DNA of 62,581 nt, taken from positions 1 through 62,581 of the forward strand of contig LUZA01000015.1 of NCBI GenBank assembly GCA_001603455.1, given 5' to 3'. The number at the start of each line of letters is the position of its first letter. The first letter of the stretch is position 1. The position numbers were made by a program, and so were the translations under genes. Below are positions 51,074 through 60,440 of this stretch, piece after piece. The notes beneath the pieces are model-generated. The model was not told where the DNA came from and ran no database searches. It was given only the letters and a program-made list of their open reading frames with translations. This DNA comes from Bacteroidales bacterium Bact_09 (lineage in GTDB: Bacteria; Bacteroidota; Bacteroidia; Bacteroidales; UBA932).

Positions 51074-54000
51074 ATGCTTTTACGAAAAACTATCCTCATG
51101 GTTTGCATTATGCTGACAGTGGCGTATGCAAGCGCTCAGAACATTACCGTAACCGGGAATGTTTCGGATAAGACCGGCCCCATTGTCGGGGTTACGGTTG
51201 TTGTGCAGGGGACGGTGTCATCTACTACTACGGATCTGGCTGGAAATTATTCCATCACGGCACCCGCTTCTGCCACACTCTCATTTTCCTCTCTTGGTTA
51301 CAAGACCATTGACATAGCTGTCAACGGCAGAACCAGGATAAACGTTATTATGGAGGAAGATGTTATTATACTCGAAGATGTCGTAGTCGTTGGATTCGGC
51401 ACCCAGAAAAAAGTGAATCTGACCGGAGCTGTATCTTCCGTTAACGTTCAAGAGGCCCTGACATCACGTCCTATTGCAGACGTGGGACGTGCACTCCAGG
51501 GGGCCACGCCCGGTCTTACCGTCCAGGTAGGCAGCGGTGAAGTTGGCTCCAATCCCATTATGAAGATACGTGGTCACGTCGGCTCTGCTGAAGGGTCCAC
51601 AACCCCTCTGATATTGCTGGACAACGTGGAAATCCCCAACATACAACTGGTTAATCCGGATGATATTGAATCGATCTCTGTCTTAAAAGACGCTGCTTCC
51701 GCTTCTATTTACGGGTCTAAAGCAGCTTTTGGAGTCATTCTGATCACTTCTAAAAAGGGAGCCAGGACAGAAAGTGTCAGTGTGAACTATTCGGGGAATA
51801 TGTCATTCCAGAATATGTCCAAAAAATACGAAATGGCCGGTGTAGATGCTTTGCATTACACGGTTGAAGCTGCTGAACGTATTGGGACCACTACGCCTGT
51901 TGGGGCCTTCTGGCTGATTGACAGAGCCGGGTACAATGCGGCAGTCGCCTGGGACAAGAAGTACGGAAAAACCATTGACCCCTATGATCCCATGACCTAT
52001 GGCCGCGACTGGTATGTAGACGCCAGCAACCGGAAGATCGGAATCAGAACGTACGATCCGTACAATTACCTGATCAGGCAATGGGCTCCCACTCAAAACC
52101 ACAATTTATCGGTCAATGGCAAATCCGGGAAAACCAATTTTAATATCGGGCTGGGATACCTGGATCAGAACGGTATGATGAAAACGGCCAAACATGACGA
52201 TTTCCAACGCTGGAACGCATCGGTAAGGGTCAGCACCCAGATCAATAAATACCTCTCTGTACATGCCGGACTGATGTATTCAAAAACACAAAAACGGTGG
52301 GCTTATGCCACGTCTTCCACGACGGCAGATATATGGTATTATATGTATAGATGGGGGCCGACTTACCCTATGGCAAAATCTGATGAAAGCGGCAATCCGC
52401 TTCGCAATGCCACTTATGAAACGGCCGTGGCCAATACAGCATCTATCACCAATAACTATACCAGTGCCAACGCAGGACTGACACTTACCCCGGTGAAAGA
52501 CTGGAATATCAATCTAGATTATACTTACTCCAATCAGGAAACCATTGAACTTAATCCCGGGACCAGTTTTATGGCCGGGGATACCTGGGTTGCCGCCGTT
52601 CCTTTGAATAATGAAAACGGATCAAGGGTATACAGGGATAATGAATGGAACGAGTTTAATTCCCTGGGAGCTTCCATTCCGGCCTATATGCTCAAATATT
52701 CACGATATACGGCTCCGGGATCCAATCCGGACCATATATACAGGTCTGCAGCCAACCGTACCCGCGGCACGTTGAATCTTACTTCTACTTATGATTTGAA
52801 TATAAACGATATCCACATGTTCAATGTTATGGTGGGGATGAACGCTGTGGCTTATGATTATAACTACTCCTGGTCTCAGAAACTGCAATTGCTGGATTAT
52901 ACCAATCCACAATTTGATCTGGCTTCCGGGACCCAAACATCGGGCGGCGATTCCCGCTGGGACTCACAACTTGGTTTCTTTGGACGTATCAACTATAACT
53001 TTAAGGAAAGATATCTTATAGAGGCCAATCTTCGTTACGACGGGACATCCAAATTTCCCAAAGACCTTCAATGGCGGTGGTATCCTTCTTTCTCGTTCGG
53101 ATGGCGATTGATGGAAGAGCCTTGGATGAGTTTTGCCAGACCTGCTCTCACAAGCTTTAAATTGCGCGGATCCTGGGGGTCCATTGGTGACCAGTCTGTT
53201 AGTAATGCATTGTATGTTCCTACCATGAGCGGTGCCAACTCTTACTGGCTCCACGCGGGAGCAAGAGATACTTATTTTGGCACCCCGGCTTCTGTATCCT
53301 CCATTATCACATGGCAGGATATTGTTACGCTCAACCTGGGATTTGATATCAGTCTGCTGAACGGTGAGTTGAGTGCTTCGTTTGACTGGTACCAGAGAGA
53401 TACCAAAAATATGATTGTTCCCGGGGAAGGTTTCTCCTACACATTCGGGACAACGGCTCCCAAAGGTAACTTCGGTTCTTTAAGAACTAAAGGCTGGGAA
53501 TTTTCGCTGAATTTCGGGCACCAATTCGGGAACGGACTTCGTATCACTGCCAGCGCTGCTTTGTCCGATGCCATTACACATATTACAAAATACGGAAGTA
53601 CTAAGAGCATCAATGCCTGGTATGAAGGCAAAACGTATGGTGAAATATGGGGTTACCGGGTTGACAGACTGTATCAGAACGAAGATTTTGTATATGAGAA
53701 TGGAAAATTTGTAACCATCAAAAGTTCGGATGGGTATACCATTTACCAATTGGCAGATCCTAACGCGCCAACACAGGGTAAACTACAGACAAGCTCCAAC
53801 TTCAGGTTTGGCCCCGGTGATGTTAAATTCAAGGATCTTAACGGGGACGGCGTAATCAATAACGGAAGTCAGCTTATTGATGATCACGGAGATTTAACCG
53901 TGATTGGAAACACTACTCCCCGTTATGAATACAGTTTCCGTCTTGGCATGGAATACAAAGGGTTTGATTTCTCGGTATTCTTCCAGGGTATTGGCAAACG

Positions 54001-54481
54001 TGATATGTGGGGAGCCAGCCCGCTTGCTATTCCCGGGTTTAACTCTTCCGATGGTGCCATGCCTAAGGTCATAGCCCAGGACTTCTGGTACGAAACCTTA
54101 GACGGGAGCGGCAATGTGATTGACAGTAATTACGATGCATTTTATCCCCGTGCATACAACCTGGGAGCTAGCAGTACCGGTAACAACATGCAGGTATCCG
54201 ACAGGTATCTGCTGAATATGGCCTATCTGAGAATGAAAAACCTAACCATAGGGTATTCCATGCCCAGGCAATTGACCCGGAAGGCTATGATCAGCCATGT
54301 ACGTATTTATGTATCTCTGGAAAATTTCCTGACCTTCGATCACCTTCGCGGTCTGCCCATAGATCCGGAGGAAATAGCCGGGTATTCCTATCTTAATACG
54401 AGTAATTACAATTCTTCCCGTACAGGTGTAGGAGCTCCTACCTTTAAAAGCGCATCTGTCGGCCTTCAGTTAACTTTCTAA
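51074..54481 (+). CDS. SusC/RagA-like TonB-linked outer-membrane transporter
   Basis: A 1135 aa transporter. Signal peptide about 1-21 (ending ASAQ), a carboxypeptidase-regulatory-like domain (about 24-100, VTGNVSDKTGPIVGVTVVV), a TonB-box region EDVVVVGFGTQKKVNLTGAV, a plug (ALQGATPGLTVQ, MKIRGHVGS), and the SusC signature SISVLKDAASASIYGSKAAFG. The barrel ends in GLQLTF. Transports the ligand of the SusD partner 11 bases downstream. Only distantly similar to the left SusC, so this is not a recent duplicate. Confidence 0.95.
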   Translation: MLLRKTILMVCIMLTVAYASAQNITVTGNVSDKTGPIVGVTVVVQGTVSSTTTDLAGNYSITAPASATLSFSSLGYKTIDIAVNGRTRINVIMEEDVIILEDVVVVGFGTQKKVNLTGAVSSVNVQEALTSRPIADVGRALQGATPGLTVQVGSGEVGSNPIMKIRGHVGSAEGSTTPLILLDNVEIPNIQLVNPDDIESISVLKDAASASIYGSKAAFGVILITSKKGARTESVSVNYSGNMSFQNMSKKYEMAGVDALHYTVEAAERIGTTTPVGAFWLIDRAGYNAAVAWDKKYGKTIDPYDPMTYGRDWYVDASNRKIGIRTYDPYNYLIRQWAPTQNHNLSVNGKSGKTNFNIGLGYLDQNGMMKTAKHDDFQRWNASVRVSTQINKYLSVHAGLMYSKTQKRWAYATSSTTADIWYYMYRWGPTYPMAKSDESGNPLRNATYETAVANTASITNNYTSANAGLTLTPVKDWNINLDYTYSNQETIELNPGTSFMAGDTWVAAVPLNNENGSRVYRDNEWNEFNSLGASIPAYMLKYSRYTAPGSNPDHIYRSAANRTRGTLNLTSTYDLNINDIHMFNVMVGMNAVAYDYNYSWSQKLQLLDYTNPQFDLASGTQTSGGDSRWDSQLGFFGRINYNFKERYLIEANLRYDGTSKFPKDLQWRWYPSFSFGWRLMEEPWMSFARPALTSFKLRGSWGSIGDQSVSNALYVPTMSGANSYWLHAGARDTYFGTPASVSSIITWQDIVTLNLGFDISLLNGELSASFDWYQRDTKNMIVPGEGFSYTFGTTAPKGNFGSLRTKGWEFSLNFGHQFGNGLRITASAALSDAITHITKYGSTKSINAWYEGKTYGEIWGYRVDRLYQNEDFVYENGKFVTIKSSDGYTIYQLADPNAPTQGKLQTSSNFRFGPGDVKFKDLNGDGVINNGSQLIDDHGDLTVIGNTTPRYEYSFRLGMEYKGFDFSVFFQGIGKRDMWGASPLAIPGFNSSDGAMPKVIAQDFWYETLDGSGNVIDSNYDAFYPRAYNLGASSTGNNMQVSDRYLLNMAYLRMKNLTIGYSMPRQLTRKAMISHVRIYVSLENFLTFDHLRGLPIDPEEIAGYSYLNTSNYNSSRTGVGAPTFKSASVGLQLTF

Positions 54482-54492
54482 AACCAGACACA

Positions 54493-56418
54493 ATGAATAA
54501 AAAAATAATCATCTTAAGTTTATTAGCCGCATTCACCCTTGCGGGGTGCAGCGATTTTCTGGATCGTCCCCAGAAAACGGCTATGGACGATTCAAACTAC
54601 TGGACCAACGAATCAAATGTACGTCTGTTTGTAAATGGAGGTTATCCTAATTATTTCAACGGATACGATAGATCGTGGGGTACCGCTTACGTTCCTTACA
54701 GGGGGGCAAACTTCAATGACGACATGACTTCTGCCGGGAAACAAACATCATTTCTTGCTGCCGTTCCCGCTGACAACTGGTACCGTTCGGAATCGGCAAC
54801 CACCATTTACTGGCTTTATAAAAGCGGAGCATCTGCATGGAATTTCGGGTGGGTCCGGAAATGGAATATACTTATTGAGCGCTTGGCCACAATGAAAGAA
54901 AACGGCTACCTGACAGATGAGCAGTATAACCATTGGAACGGAGTAGCCAGGCTTTTCAGAGGTATGGAATACAGTCGCCTGGTGCAATCATTCGGTGATG
55001 TTCCGTATTACGATCATCCTGTAAGTGACACCGATATGGATGAACAGTACAAAGACAGGGATCCCAGGACAACCGTGATGGATAAGGTGTATGAAGATTT
55101 TGTTTATGCCATGGAAAATATCAGGGCAAACGACGGAGATAATTATGTCAACAAATATGTAGCAGCAGCGCTGGCTTCGCGTTATATGCTCTTTGAAGGA
55201 ACCTGGTACAAGTATCATTCCGGATCAGGGTCCAATGATCTGGCAAAGAAATTTCTTGAATTGGTTGTGTCGGCAGGTAACATGGTTATAAACTCGGGCA
55301 AATATGCTTTTGATACCGATTTTCGTTCGCTATTCGGCTCTGACAGCAAACCGGGTAACGAAATTCTCCTGTACAGGGAATACAGTGCAGAACTGTCCAC
55401 AACCCACTGTATAGCTTCGTATTCCAATCTTACGGAATCACAGACTCCTGCCGCGAACCTGGCTTTGGCCAAATCGTTCATTTGCAATGACGGGAGACCT
55501 TGGCAGAATTCAACGGTTGAGGAAGCCGGAAATTTTGATCTGAAAAAGATGGCAGTTACCCGTGACCCGCGCTTTGAAGCCACATTCTGGGGCGCTCCTT
55601 TGCAATCTTCAGCAACACTTCTCTATGTATGCAAGTTCATTGACAGGGTAGGGGTAACATATTCTTTTGACAACTGTTCGGATCCCCGTCCTGCAAAATA
55701 CGGATCAAGTACCAATACGAACGGCTTCCCGGTGATACGTCTTGCAGAAGTGGTGCTGAATTGGATAGAGGCCAAACAGGAACTGGCTCTTTCCTACGGA
55801 GGTCCTGCCCTCACACAAAGCGATCTGGACAAATCCATCAATGCCATACGTAACAGGCCTTTGGATAAACACGCCATTACCCGTGGGGTTCAGAAAACAG
55901 CTCCGTTAATGCTTGGTGCTATTCCCAACGATCCGGCACGTACAGCATCCTGTGAAGTAAATACGCTTGCAGGTGTTGTAAACGATCCCCTGCTTTGGGA
56001 AATACGCCGGGAACGCCGTATGGAATTTGTGTTTGAGAACAATCGTATTCTGGATATTCGCAGATGGGGAAAAATGGAATTAATGGATGGGTCCAACAAT
56101 CCCGACTTGTTACTGGGATCCTGGTGTGATTTCAATACAACCCAATCCGGGAATGATATCAATTTCAATTACCTGATCCCGGGGAAACAGATAGATAAAG
56201 GAGATGCCAAAGCATTGAAAGTCATGAAACCGGACGGAACAATTGTGGCATATGACGGGACCAACAAGTCCGATATGGTAGGTTTCTACATACCTCAGGG
56301 TGTTCAGAACCGCGATGGTTTTACCGTCAGGAACTACCTGCAGCCCATTTGTACAGATGTTATTGAAATGTACACGGATAAAGGGTATACCATAACTCAG
56401 AATCCTGGCTGGAATTAG
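54493..56418 (+). CDS. SusD/RagB-family outer-membrane lipoprotein
   Basis: A 641 aa surface lipoprotein with lipobox LAGC (Cys19) followed by SDFLDRPQKTAMDDSNYWTN, the classic RagB/SusD opening. Other family features are LFRGMEYSRLVQSFGDVPYY (TPR-like helix) and the C-terminal WEIRRERRMEFVFENNRILDIRRW. Partner of the SusC just upstream. It differs in subfamily from the left SusD. No glycoside hydrolase, protease or sensor gene adjoins the pair, so its substrate is open. Confidence 0.95.
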   Translation: MNKKIIILSLLAAFTLAGCSDFLDRPQKTAMDDSNYWTNESNVRLFVNGGYPNYFNGYDRSWGTAYVPYRGANFNDDMTSAGKQTSFLAAVPADNWYRSESATTIYWLYKSGASAWNFGWVRKWNILIERLATMKENGYLTDEQYNHWNGVARLFRGMEYSRLVQSFGDVPYYDHPVSDTDMDEQYKDRDPRTTVMDKVYEDFVYAMENIRANDGDNYVNKYVAAALASRYMLFEGTWYKYHSGSGSNDLAKKFLELVVSAGNMVINSGKYAFDTDFRSLFGSDSKPGNEILLYREYSAELSTTHCIASYSNLTESQTPAANLALAKSFICNDGRPWQNSTVEEAGNFDLKKMAVTRDPRFEATFWGAPLQSSATLLYVCKFIDRVGVTYSFDNCSDPRPAKYGSSTNTNGFPVIRLAEVVLNWIEAKQELALSYGGPALTQSDLDKSINAIRNRPLDKHAITRGVQKTAPLMLGAIPNDPARTASCEVNTLAGVVNDPLLWEIRRERRMEFVFENNRILDIRRWGKMELMDGSNNPDLLLGSWCDFNTTQSGNDINFNYLIPGKQIDKGDAKALKVMKPDGTIVAYDGTNKSDMVGFYIPQGVQNRDGFTVRNYLQPICTDVIEMYTDKGYTITQNPGWN

Positions 56419-56431
56419 ACCCTGACCCCCC

Positions 56432-56485
56432 AAAAAGAGGGTGACTAAAAAGTCAAATTGACTGATAGTCACCCTCTTTTTTTTT
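56432..56485. terminator. Bidirectional terminator after the right susD
   Basis: AAAAAGAGGGTGACTA pairs with TAGTCACCCTCTTTTT; inside it, AGTCA/TGACT can form a second stem. T-run to 56485. It lies between convergent susD and tsf and shares the core AGGGTGACT with the hairpin at 45453. Confidence 0.87.
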
Positions 56486-56589
56486 GTATCTGCTGCCTCA
56501 TCCTGATCTCCGCCTTTCCATGCCCGCTCAATAGAACCGGATTCCTTCCGGAGGAGAGTTGCCAACGCCGCGAAGTTCGCTTGTTGGTC

Positions 56590-57414
56590 CTAGTCGTTCA
56601 GTGAATAACGGAAGAAGCCGGTAACCTTTACCTGGGGATCCTCGGCCTTAAGGTATTCCCTTACCGTGATCTTGCCGTCCTTTACGAACACCTGGTCTTC
56701 CAGGGTGTATTCCTTGAAGAATTTATTGAGCTTGCCCATGGCGATCTTTTCTATCATTTCTTCTGGTTTACCTTCCATACGGATTTGTTCGCGGTAAATG
56801 TGCAATTCTTTCTCTATGATTTCTTTGGGGCAGGAGTCTCGGTTGACGGAAACGGGGACCATGGCAGTGATCTGCATAGCAATTTCCTTTCCTGCTTCCG
56901 GTGATATAGGCTTGTTGAATCCCACTATAGTGGCAACCTTGTTGTTCATGTGTATATATGAAGCGACATAGGGTGCCTCCAATTTGCCGTAAAAAGGAAC
57001 GGCGTGTTTTTCACCGCTTTTTCCCGTCTGCTGTGTCACGGCTTCGGCAATGGTGCTCTCTCCATAGGAAAGGGTTAGCAATTCTTCCAGTGAATCCGGC
57101 ATATGTTCCAGTGCTGTATGGGCTATACCCAATGCCAACTCCTGAAACTCATTGTTCTTTGCCACAAAGTCGGTCTCGCATCCCAAACATACCAGGATAC
57201 CACGATCCTTCTTTTGGTTTGTGAGTGCGATGACTGAACCTTCTGTCGTTTCGCGGTCAGCGCGTTTGGCGGCTATCAACTTTCCTTTTTCTCTAATAAT
57301 TTCCTGTGCCCGTTCAAAATCTCCGTTGGATTCAACAAGAGCATTCTTACAATCCATCATACCGGCACCGGTCATTTTACGTAATTTTGCTACGTCGGCT
57401 GCTTTGATTTCCAT
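56590..57414 (-). CDS. tsf: Translation elongation factor Ts
   Basis: A 274 aa guanine-nucleotide exchange factor for EF-Tu. The N-terminal UBA-like domain has VAKLRKMTGAGMMDCKNALV. The core has ETDFVAKNNEFQELA. It follows rpsB by 13 bases, the usual rpsB-tsf arrangement, and ends the operon begun at rplM. Confidence 0.97.
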   Translation of the reverse strand: MEIKAADVAKLRKMTGAGMMDCKNALVESNGDFERAQEIIREKGKLIAAKRADRETTEGSVIALTNQKKDRGILVCLGCETDFVAKNNEFQELALGIAHTALEHMPDSLEELLTLSYGESTIAEAVTQQTGKSGEKHAVPFYGKLEAPYVASYIHMNNKVATIVGFNKPISPEAGKEIAMQITAMVPVSVNRDSCPKEIIEKELHIYREQIRMEGKPEEMIEKIAMGKLNKFFKEYTLEDQVFVKDGKITVREYLKAEDPQVKVTGFFRYSLND

Positions 57415-57427
57415 ATATATTTTTTGC

Positions 57428-58333
57428 TTATTCAGATTTTTTGTCCTCAGATACCTCCTTTGACGTATCTTTCTTTACTGGAGCTTCCTCTGCCTTGGCA
57501 GGTTTTTCTTCCTTTAAGGGAGCTTTTTCTTCCTTAGCGGGTACGTTATCTTCATCTATACGCTGCCTGCGTGTACGGGTACGTCTGGAGGGTGTTTCAC
57601 TTTCTTCCCCAGAAGATTCAACTATGATCTCTTTATCCTTCTCCAGTTTACGTTCCTCAAGACCTTCGCTAACGGCTTGTCGAATGAGTTCTATTACAAG
57701 GGCGATGGATTTGGCTGCATCGTCGTTTGCCGGTATTACATAATCAATGGGTGTAGGATCGCAACATGTATCAACCATGGCTATTATCGGTATATTCAAA
57801 CGAGATGCTTCCCTTACGGCATTAACCTCTTTTTGGATGTCCACTACAAAAAGGGCAGCGGGCAACCGGTTCAGGTCGGCTATGGACCCCAGGTTCTTCT
57901 CCAGTTTGGCGCGCTGGCGCGTTATTTGCAGTCGTTCCCGTTTGGCAAGGGTTTCAAAGGTGCCGTCGGTCATCATTTTATCAATGGTGTTCATTTTCTT
58001 GACGGCTTTACGTATGGTCGGGAAGTTGGTTAGCATACCGCCCGGCCAACGTTCAGTGACATAAGGCATATTGACCGATTTGGCGGCTTCTGCAACTATG
58101 TCTTTGGCTTGTTTTTTGGTAGCGACAAAAAGAATTTTCCTGCCGGCCTTGGCAAGTTGTTTGGCAACATTTGACGCTTCATCTATTTTTACGATGGTCT
58201 TGTGCAGGTCAATGATATGGATCCCGTTTTTCTCCATGAAAATATAAGGAGCCATTTTTGGATTCCACTTACGTTTTAAGTGGCCGAAATGTACGCCTGC
58301 ATCAAGAAGGTCCTGGAAATTTGTTCTTGGCAT
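57428..58333 (-). CDS. rpsB: 30S ribosomal protein S2 with extended charged tail
   Basis: 301 aa. The core (about 1-225) has FQDLLDAGVHFGHLKRKWNP, YVTERWPGGMLTNFPTIRK and DTCCDPTPIDYVIPANDDA. A C-terminal tail of about 70 residues is rich in Glu, Lys and Ala (AKEEKAPLKEEKPAKAEEAP) after an Arg block RRTRTRRQR. The usual S2 is about 240-280 aa, so the tail is long but seen in other Bacteroidetes. It is 156 bases after rpsI; that gap shows no further gene. Confidence 0.96.
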   Translation of the reverse strand: MPRTNFQDLLDAGVHFGHLKRKWNPKMAPYIFMEKNGIHIIDLHKTIVKIDEASNVAKQLAKAGRKILFVATKKQAKDIVAEAAKSVNMPYVTERWPGGMLTNFPTIRKAVKKMNTIDKMMTDGTFETLAKRERLQITRQRAKLEKNLGSIADLNRLPAALFVVDIQKEVNAVREASRLNIPIIAMVDTCCDPTPIDYVIPANDDAAKSIALVIELIRQAVSEGLEERKLEKDKEIIVESSGEESETPSRRTRTRRQRIDEDNVPAKEEKAPLKEEKPAKAEEAPVKKDTSKEVSEDKKSE

Positions 58334-58489
58334 TACTGTTTTTTTTAATTTTGATTTTTACTCTTTTTAGCAATTAAAGGGTAGTGTCTATGACAATCCG
58401 CTTTAATTTTCCGCGACAACCGAAACATCTGGTAGCAATAAATTGATCGCAGTTGTTTTGACAATTGCCGTGCACGGGTAAATCAGCTT

Positions 58490-58879
58490 TTAACGTTTGC
58501 TGAATTGGAAGCGTTTGCGCGCTCCGGGTTGGCCGGGTTTCTTACGTTCAACCTCGCGTGCATCGCGGGTAAGCATCCCGTTAGACTTTAATACACCACG
58601 ATAAGCGTCAGAGTCAATTTTACATAAGGCACGGGCCAAGGCCAGGCGCAATGCTTCTGCCTGTCCCTTAACACCTCCTCCGTCCAGGTTGACTTTGACA
58701 TCAAACTGGGAAGTGGTACCTGTCAGTTCCAGAGCCTGCTTGGCTATATACTGGAGAGTGCCTTCCTTAAAATAGTCCTCCAAAGGACGATCATTGATGA
58801 TGATATTTCCTTTACCGGTTTGAACGTAAACGCGAGCTACAGCTGATTTTCTTCTTCCAAGGGCGTTGATAACTTCCAT
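58490..58879 (-). CDS. rpsI: 30S ribosomal protein S9
   Basis: 129 aa, usual length. It has NALGRRKSAVARVYVQTGKG, then GGGVKGQAEALRLALARAL, and the C-terminal tail ends in RKRFQFSKR, where the last Arg contacts P-site tRNA. It follows rplM by seven bases. Confidence 0.97.
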   Translation of the reverse strand: MEVINALGRRKSAVARVYVQTGKGNIIINDRPLEDYFKEGTLQYIAKQALELTGTTSQFDVKVNLDGGGVKGQAEALRLALARALCKIDSDAYRGVLKSNGMLTRDAREVERKKPGQPGARKRFQFSKR

Positions 58880-58886
58880 GCTCTGT

Positions 58887-59339
58887 TTAGTTTTCGTTTA
58901 AATAAATTTGTTTGGGTTGCTGTGCCTGGTGAGGATGTTCCGGGCCCTGATATACATACAGGTTACGGAATAGTTCAGAGCCGAGGCGGTTTTTGGGGAG
59001 CATGCCTTTTATAGCGTGTTCCACAAGAGCAAGCGGTTTACGCCTGAGCAGCTCTTTGGCTGATTCACTGCGTTGACCGCCAGGGTATCCGGAGTGCCGG
59101 ACGTACATTTTGTCGTCCATCTTGTTCCCCGTCAGTCGGACCTTGTCTGCATTGATTATGATGACGTTGTCACCGCAGTCCACATGAGGGGTATAATTGG
59201 GTTTATGCTTGCCCCGCAACAAGAAAGCTGCTTTAACGGCAAGACGGCCCAACACCTGATCGGCAGCGTCTATAACCACCCATTCTTTGGTGACTGTGGT
59301 TTTGTTGGCGCTTACGGTCTTGTAGGATAATGTGTTCAC
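58887..59339 (-). CDS. rplM: 50S ribosomal protein L13
   Basis: 150 aa from a GTG start at 59339 (first residues [12 protein letters not shown], as in other Bacteroidales L13). The core has [20 protein letters not shown] and the signature [20 protein letters not shown]. An ATG 21 codons upstream exists, but the extra residues ([13 protein letters not shown]) do not look like L13. First gene of the rplM-rpsI-rpsB-tsf operon. Confidence 0.95.
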   Translation of the reverse strand: MNTLSYKTVSANKTTVTKEWVVIDAADQVLGRLAVKAAFLLRGKHKPNYTPHVDCGDNVIIINADKVRLTGNKMDDKMYVRHSGYPGGQRSESAKELLRRKPLALVEHAIKGMLPKNRLGSELFRNLYVYQGPEHPHQAQQPKQIYLNEN

Positions 59340-59399
59340 CTGGTTGATTTTTAGAAAAATAATATAATAAAATTGCGATCCTAAAATTAAAAGGGGCTG

Positions 59400-59429
59400 C
59401 AAAGATACTACTTTTTTCTAGAAATCAAA
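59400..59429 (-). promoter_or_regulatory. Promoter of rplM-rpsI-rpsB-tsf
   Basis: On the minus strand: TTTG (59429-59426), an 18-base spacer and TATCTTTG (59407-59400). Full consensus match. It overlaps the last bases of pfkA and leaves a leader of about 55 bases. This same TATCTTTG also precedes the rplC operon. Confidence 0.7.
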
Positions 59430-60405
59430 GCGATAGTATGTAAGCAATGTTGACCCAGCGCTTGTTAATTTCGCGGTGACGAGAATAGGCTTCATGGAAG
59501 GGAGTGAACACAGTCTGGTTGTTGACAACACCTACCATCATCCCCGTTTTTCCATCCAGAAGGGCTACCACGGCATCGTGCCCCAGAATACTTGCCAGCA
59601 CCCGGTCATTGGCTGTCGGAGATCCGCCCCGCTGGACGTGTCCCAGGGTTGTTACACGCGTTTCGTAGTTGGGCAGTCTTTCCTTAACCTTGGCAGCTAC
59701 TGCAGAAGCGCTGCCCTGTTCCTCACCTTCGGCAACGATTATTATGCCGGATGTCTTGTTCTTGCGCCGTTCCAACTCCAGGTATTCGCACAGTTTGCCA
59801 ATATCGGTCTGCACCTCGGGGATCATGGTGGCTTCTGCTCCCGTAGAGATAGAGGTGTTCAGTGCAATGAACCCGGCATCCCTGCCCATGACCTCTACAA
59901 AAAACACCATATTATGCGAATCGGCCGTATCACGAAGTTTGTCCACGGCCTGAACAGCCGTATTGACGGCTGTGTCGAAACCTATAGTGTAATCGGTGCC
60001 GTATATATCATTGTCTATGGTTCCTGGTACTCCGATCACAGGTAGGCCAAATTCTTTAACCAGCAGGTCAGCTCCCCTGAAGGATCCGTCCCCGCCTATA
60101 ACTACCAGGGCGTCGATCCCTTGTAACTGGATGTTCTGCCAGGCGGCAGAACGGGCTTTCCTTGTCTTGAACTCAGGACAGCGCGAAGATTTGAGAAAAG
60201 TGCCCCCAAGTGATATTTTTTGTGCCACGGAATGATTTTGCAGAGGTATGAACAAGTTCTCTAAAAGGCCGGTGAATCCGCGTTGTATCCCAAGAACATG
60301 GCATCCGTGATATGTAGATGTTCTTACCACAGCCCGAATAGCAGCATTCATCCCCGGAGCATCCCCGCCGGAAGTGAGAACTCCAATAGTTTTGATCTTT
60401 TTCAT
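59425..60405 (-). CDS. pfkA: ATP-dependent 6-phosphofructokinase
   Basis: A 326 aa glycolytic enzyme phosphorylating fructose-6-phosphate. Motifs: IGVLTSGGDAPGMNAAIR (ATP), IGGDGSFRGA, PGTIDNDIYGTDYTIGFDTA (catalytic Asp) and VTTLGHVQRGGSPTANDR. The GGDGS motif is the ATP-using type rather than the pyrophosphate type. Start ATG 60405; a longer reading would cross its promoter and dusB. Confidence 0.96.
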   Translation of the reverse strand: MKKIKTIGVLTSGGDAPGMNAAIRAVVRTSTYHGCHVLGIQRGFTGLLENLFIPLQNHSVAQKISLGGTFLKSSRCPEFKTRKARSAAWQNIQLQGIDALVVIGGDGSFRGADLLVKEFGLPVIGVPGTIDNDIYGTDYTIGFDTAVNTAVQAVDKLRDTADSHNMVFFVEVMGRDAGFIALNTSISTGAEATMIPEVQTDIGKLCEYLELERRKNKTSGIIIVAEGEEQGSASAVAAKVKERLPNYETRVTTLGHVQRGGSPTANDRVLASILGHDAVVALLDGKTGMMVGVVNNQTVFTPFHEAYSRHREINKRWVNIAYILSL

Positions 60406-60412
60406 ATGAGTG

Positions 60413-60420
60413 CAAAAGTA
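60413..60420 (-). promoter_or_regulatory. -7 box for pfkA
   Basis: The minus strand reads TACTTTTG (TAnnTTTG), seven bases from the start codon. Only eight bases separate it from the opposite dusB box. Confidence 0.45.
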
Positions 60421-60428
60421 GAAAAAAT

Positions 60429-60436
60429 TATCTTTG
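60429..60436 (+). promoter_or_regulatory. -7 box for dusB-lpxK
   Basis: TATCTTTG, four bases upstream of the dusB ATG, implying an almost leaderless mRNA. Confidence 0.5.
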
Positions 60437-60440
60437 TCGT

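Noticed and set aside
50992-51171. A 59-codon plus-strand frame overlapping the right susC start
   Set aside because: It runs out of frame into the susC signal peptide and has no features; likely chance.
45453-56485. The SusCD block as a mobile element with terminal inverted repeats
   Set aside because: The shared hairpins work as terminators, there is no transposase or integrase, and no target duplication was seen; kept only as a repeat observation.
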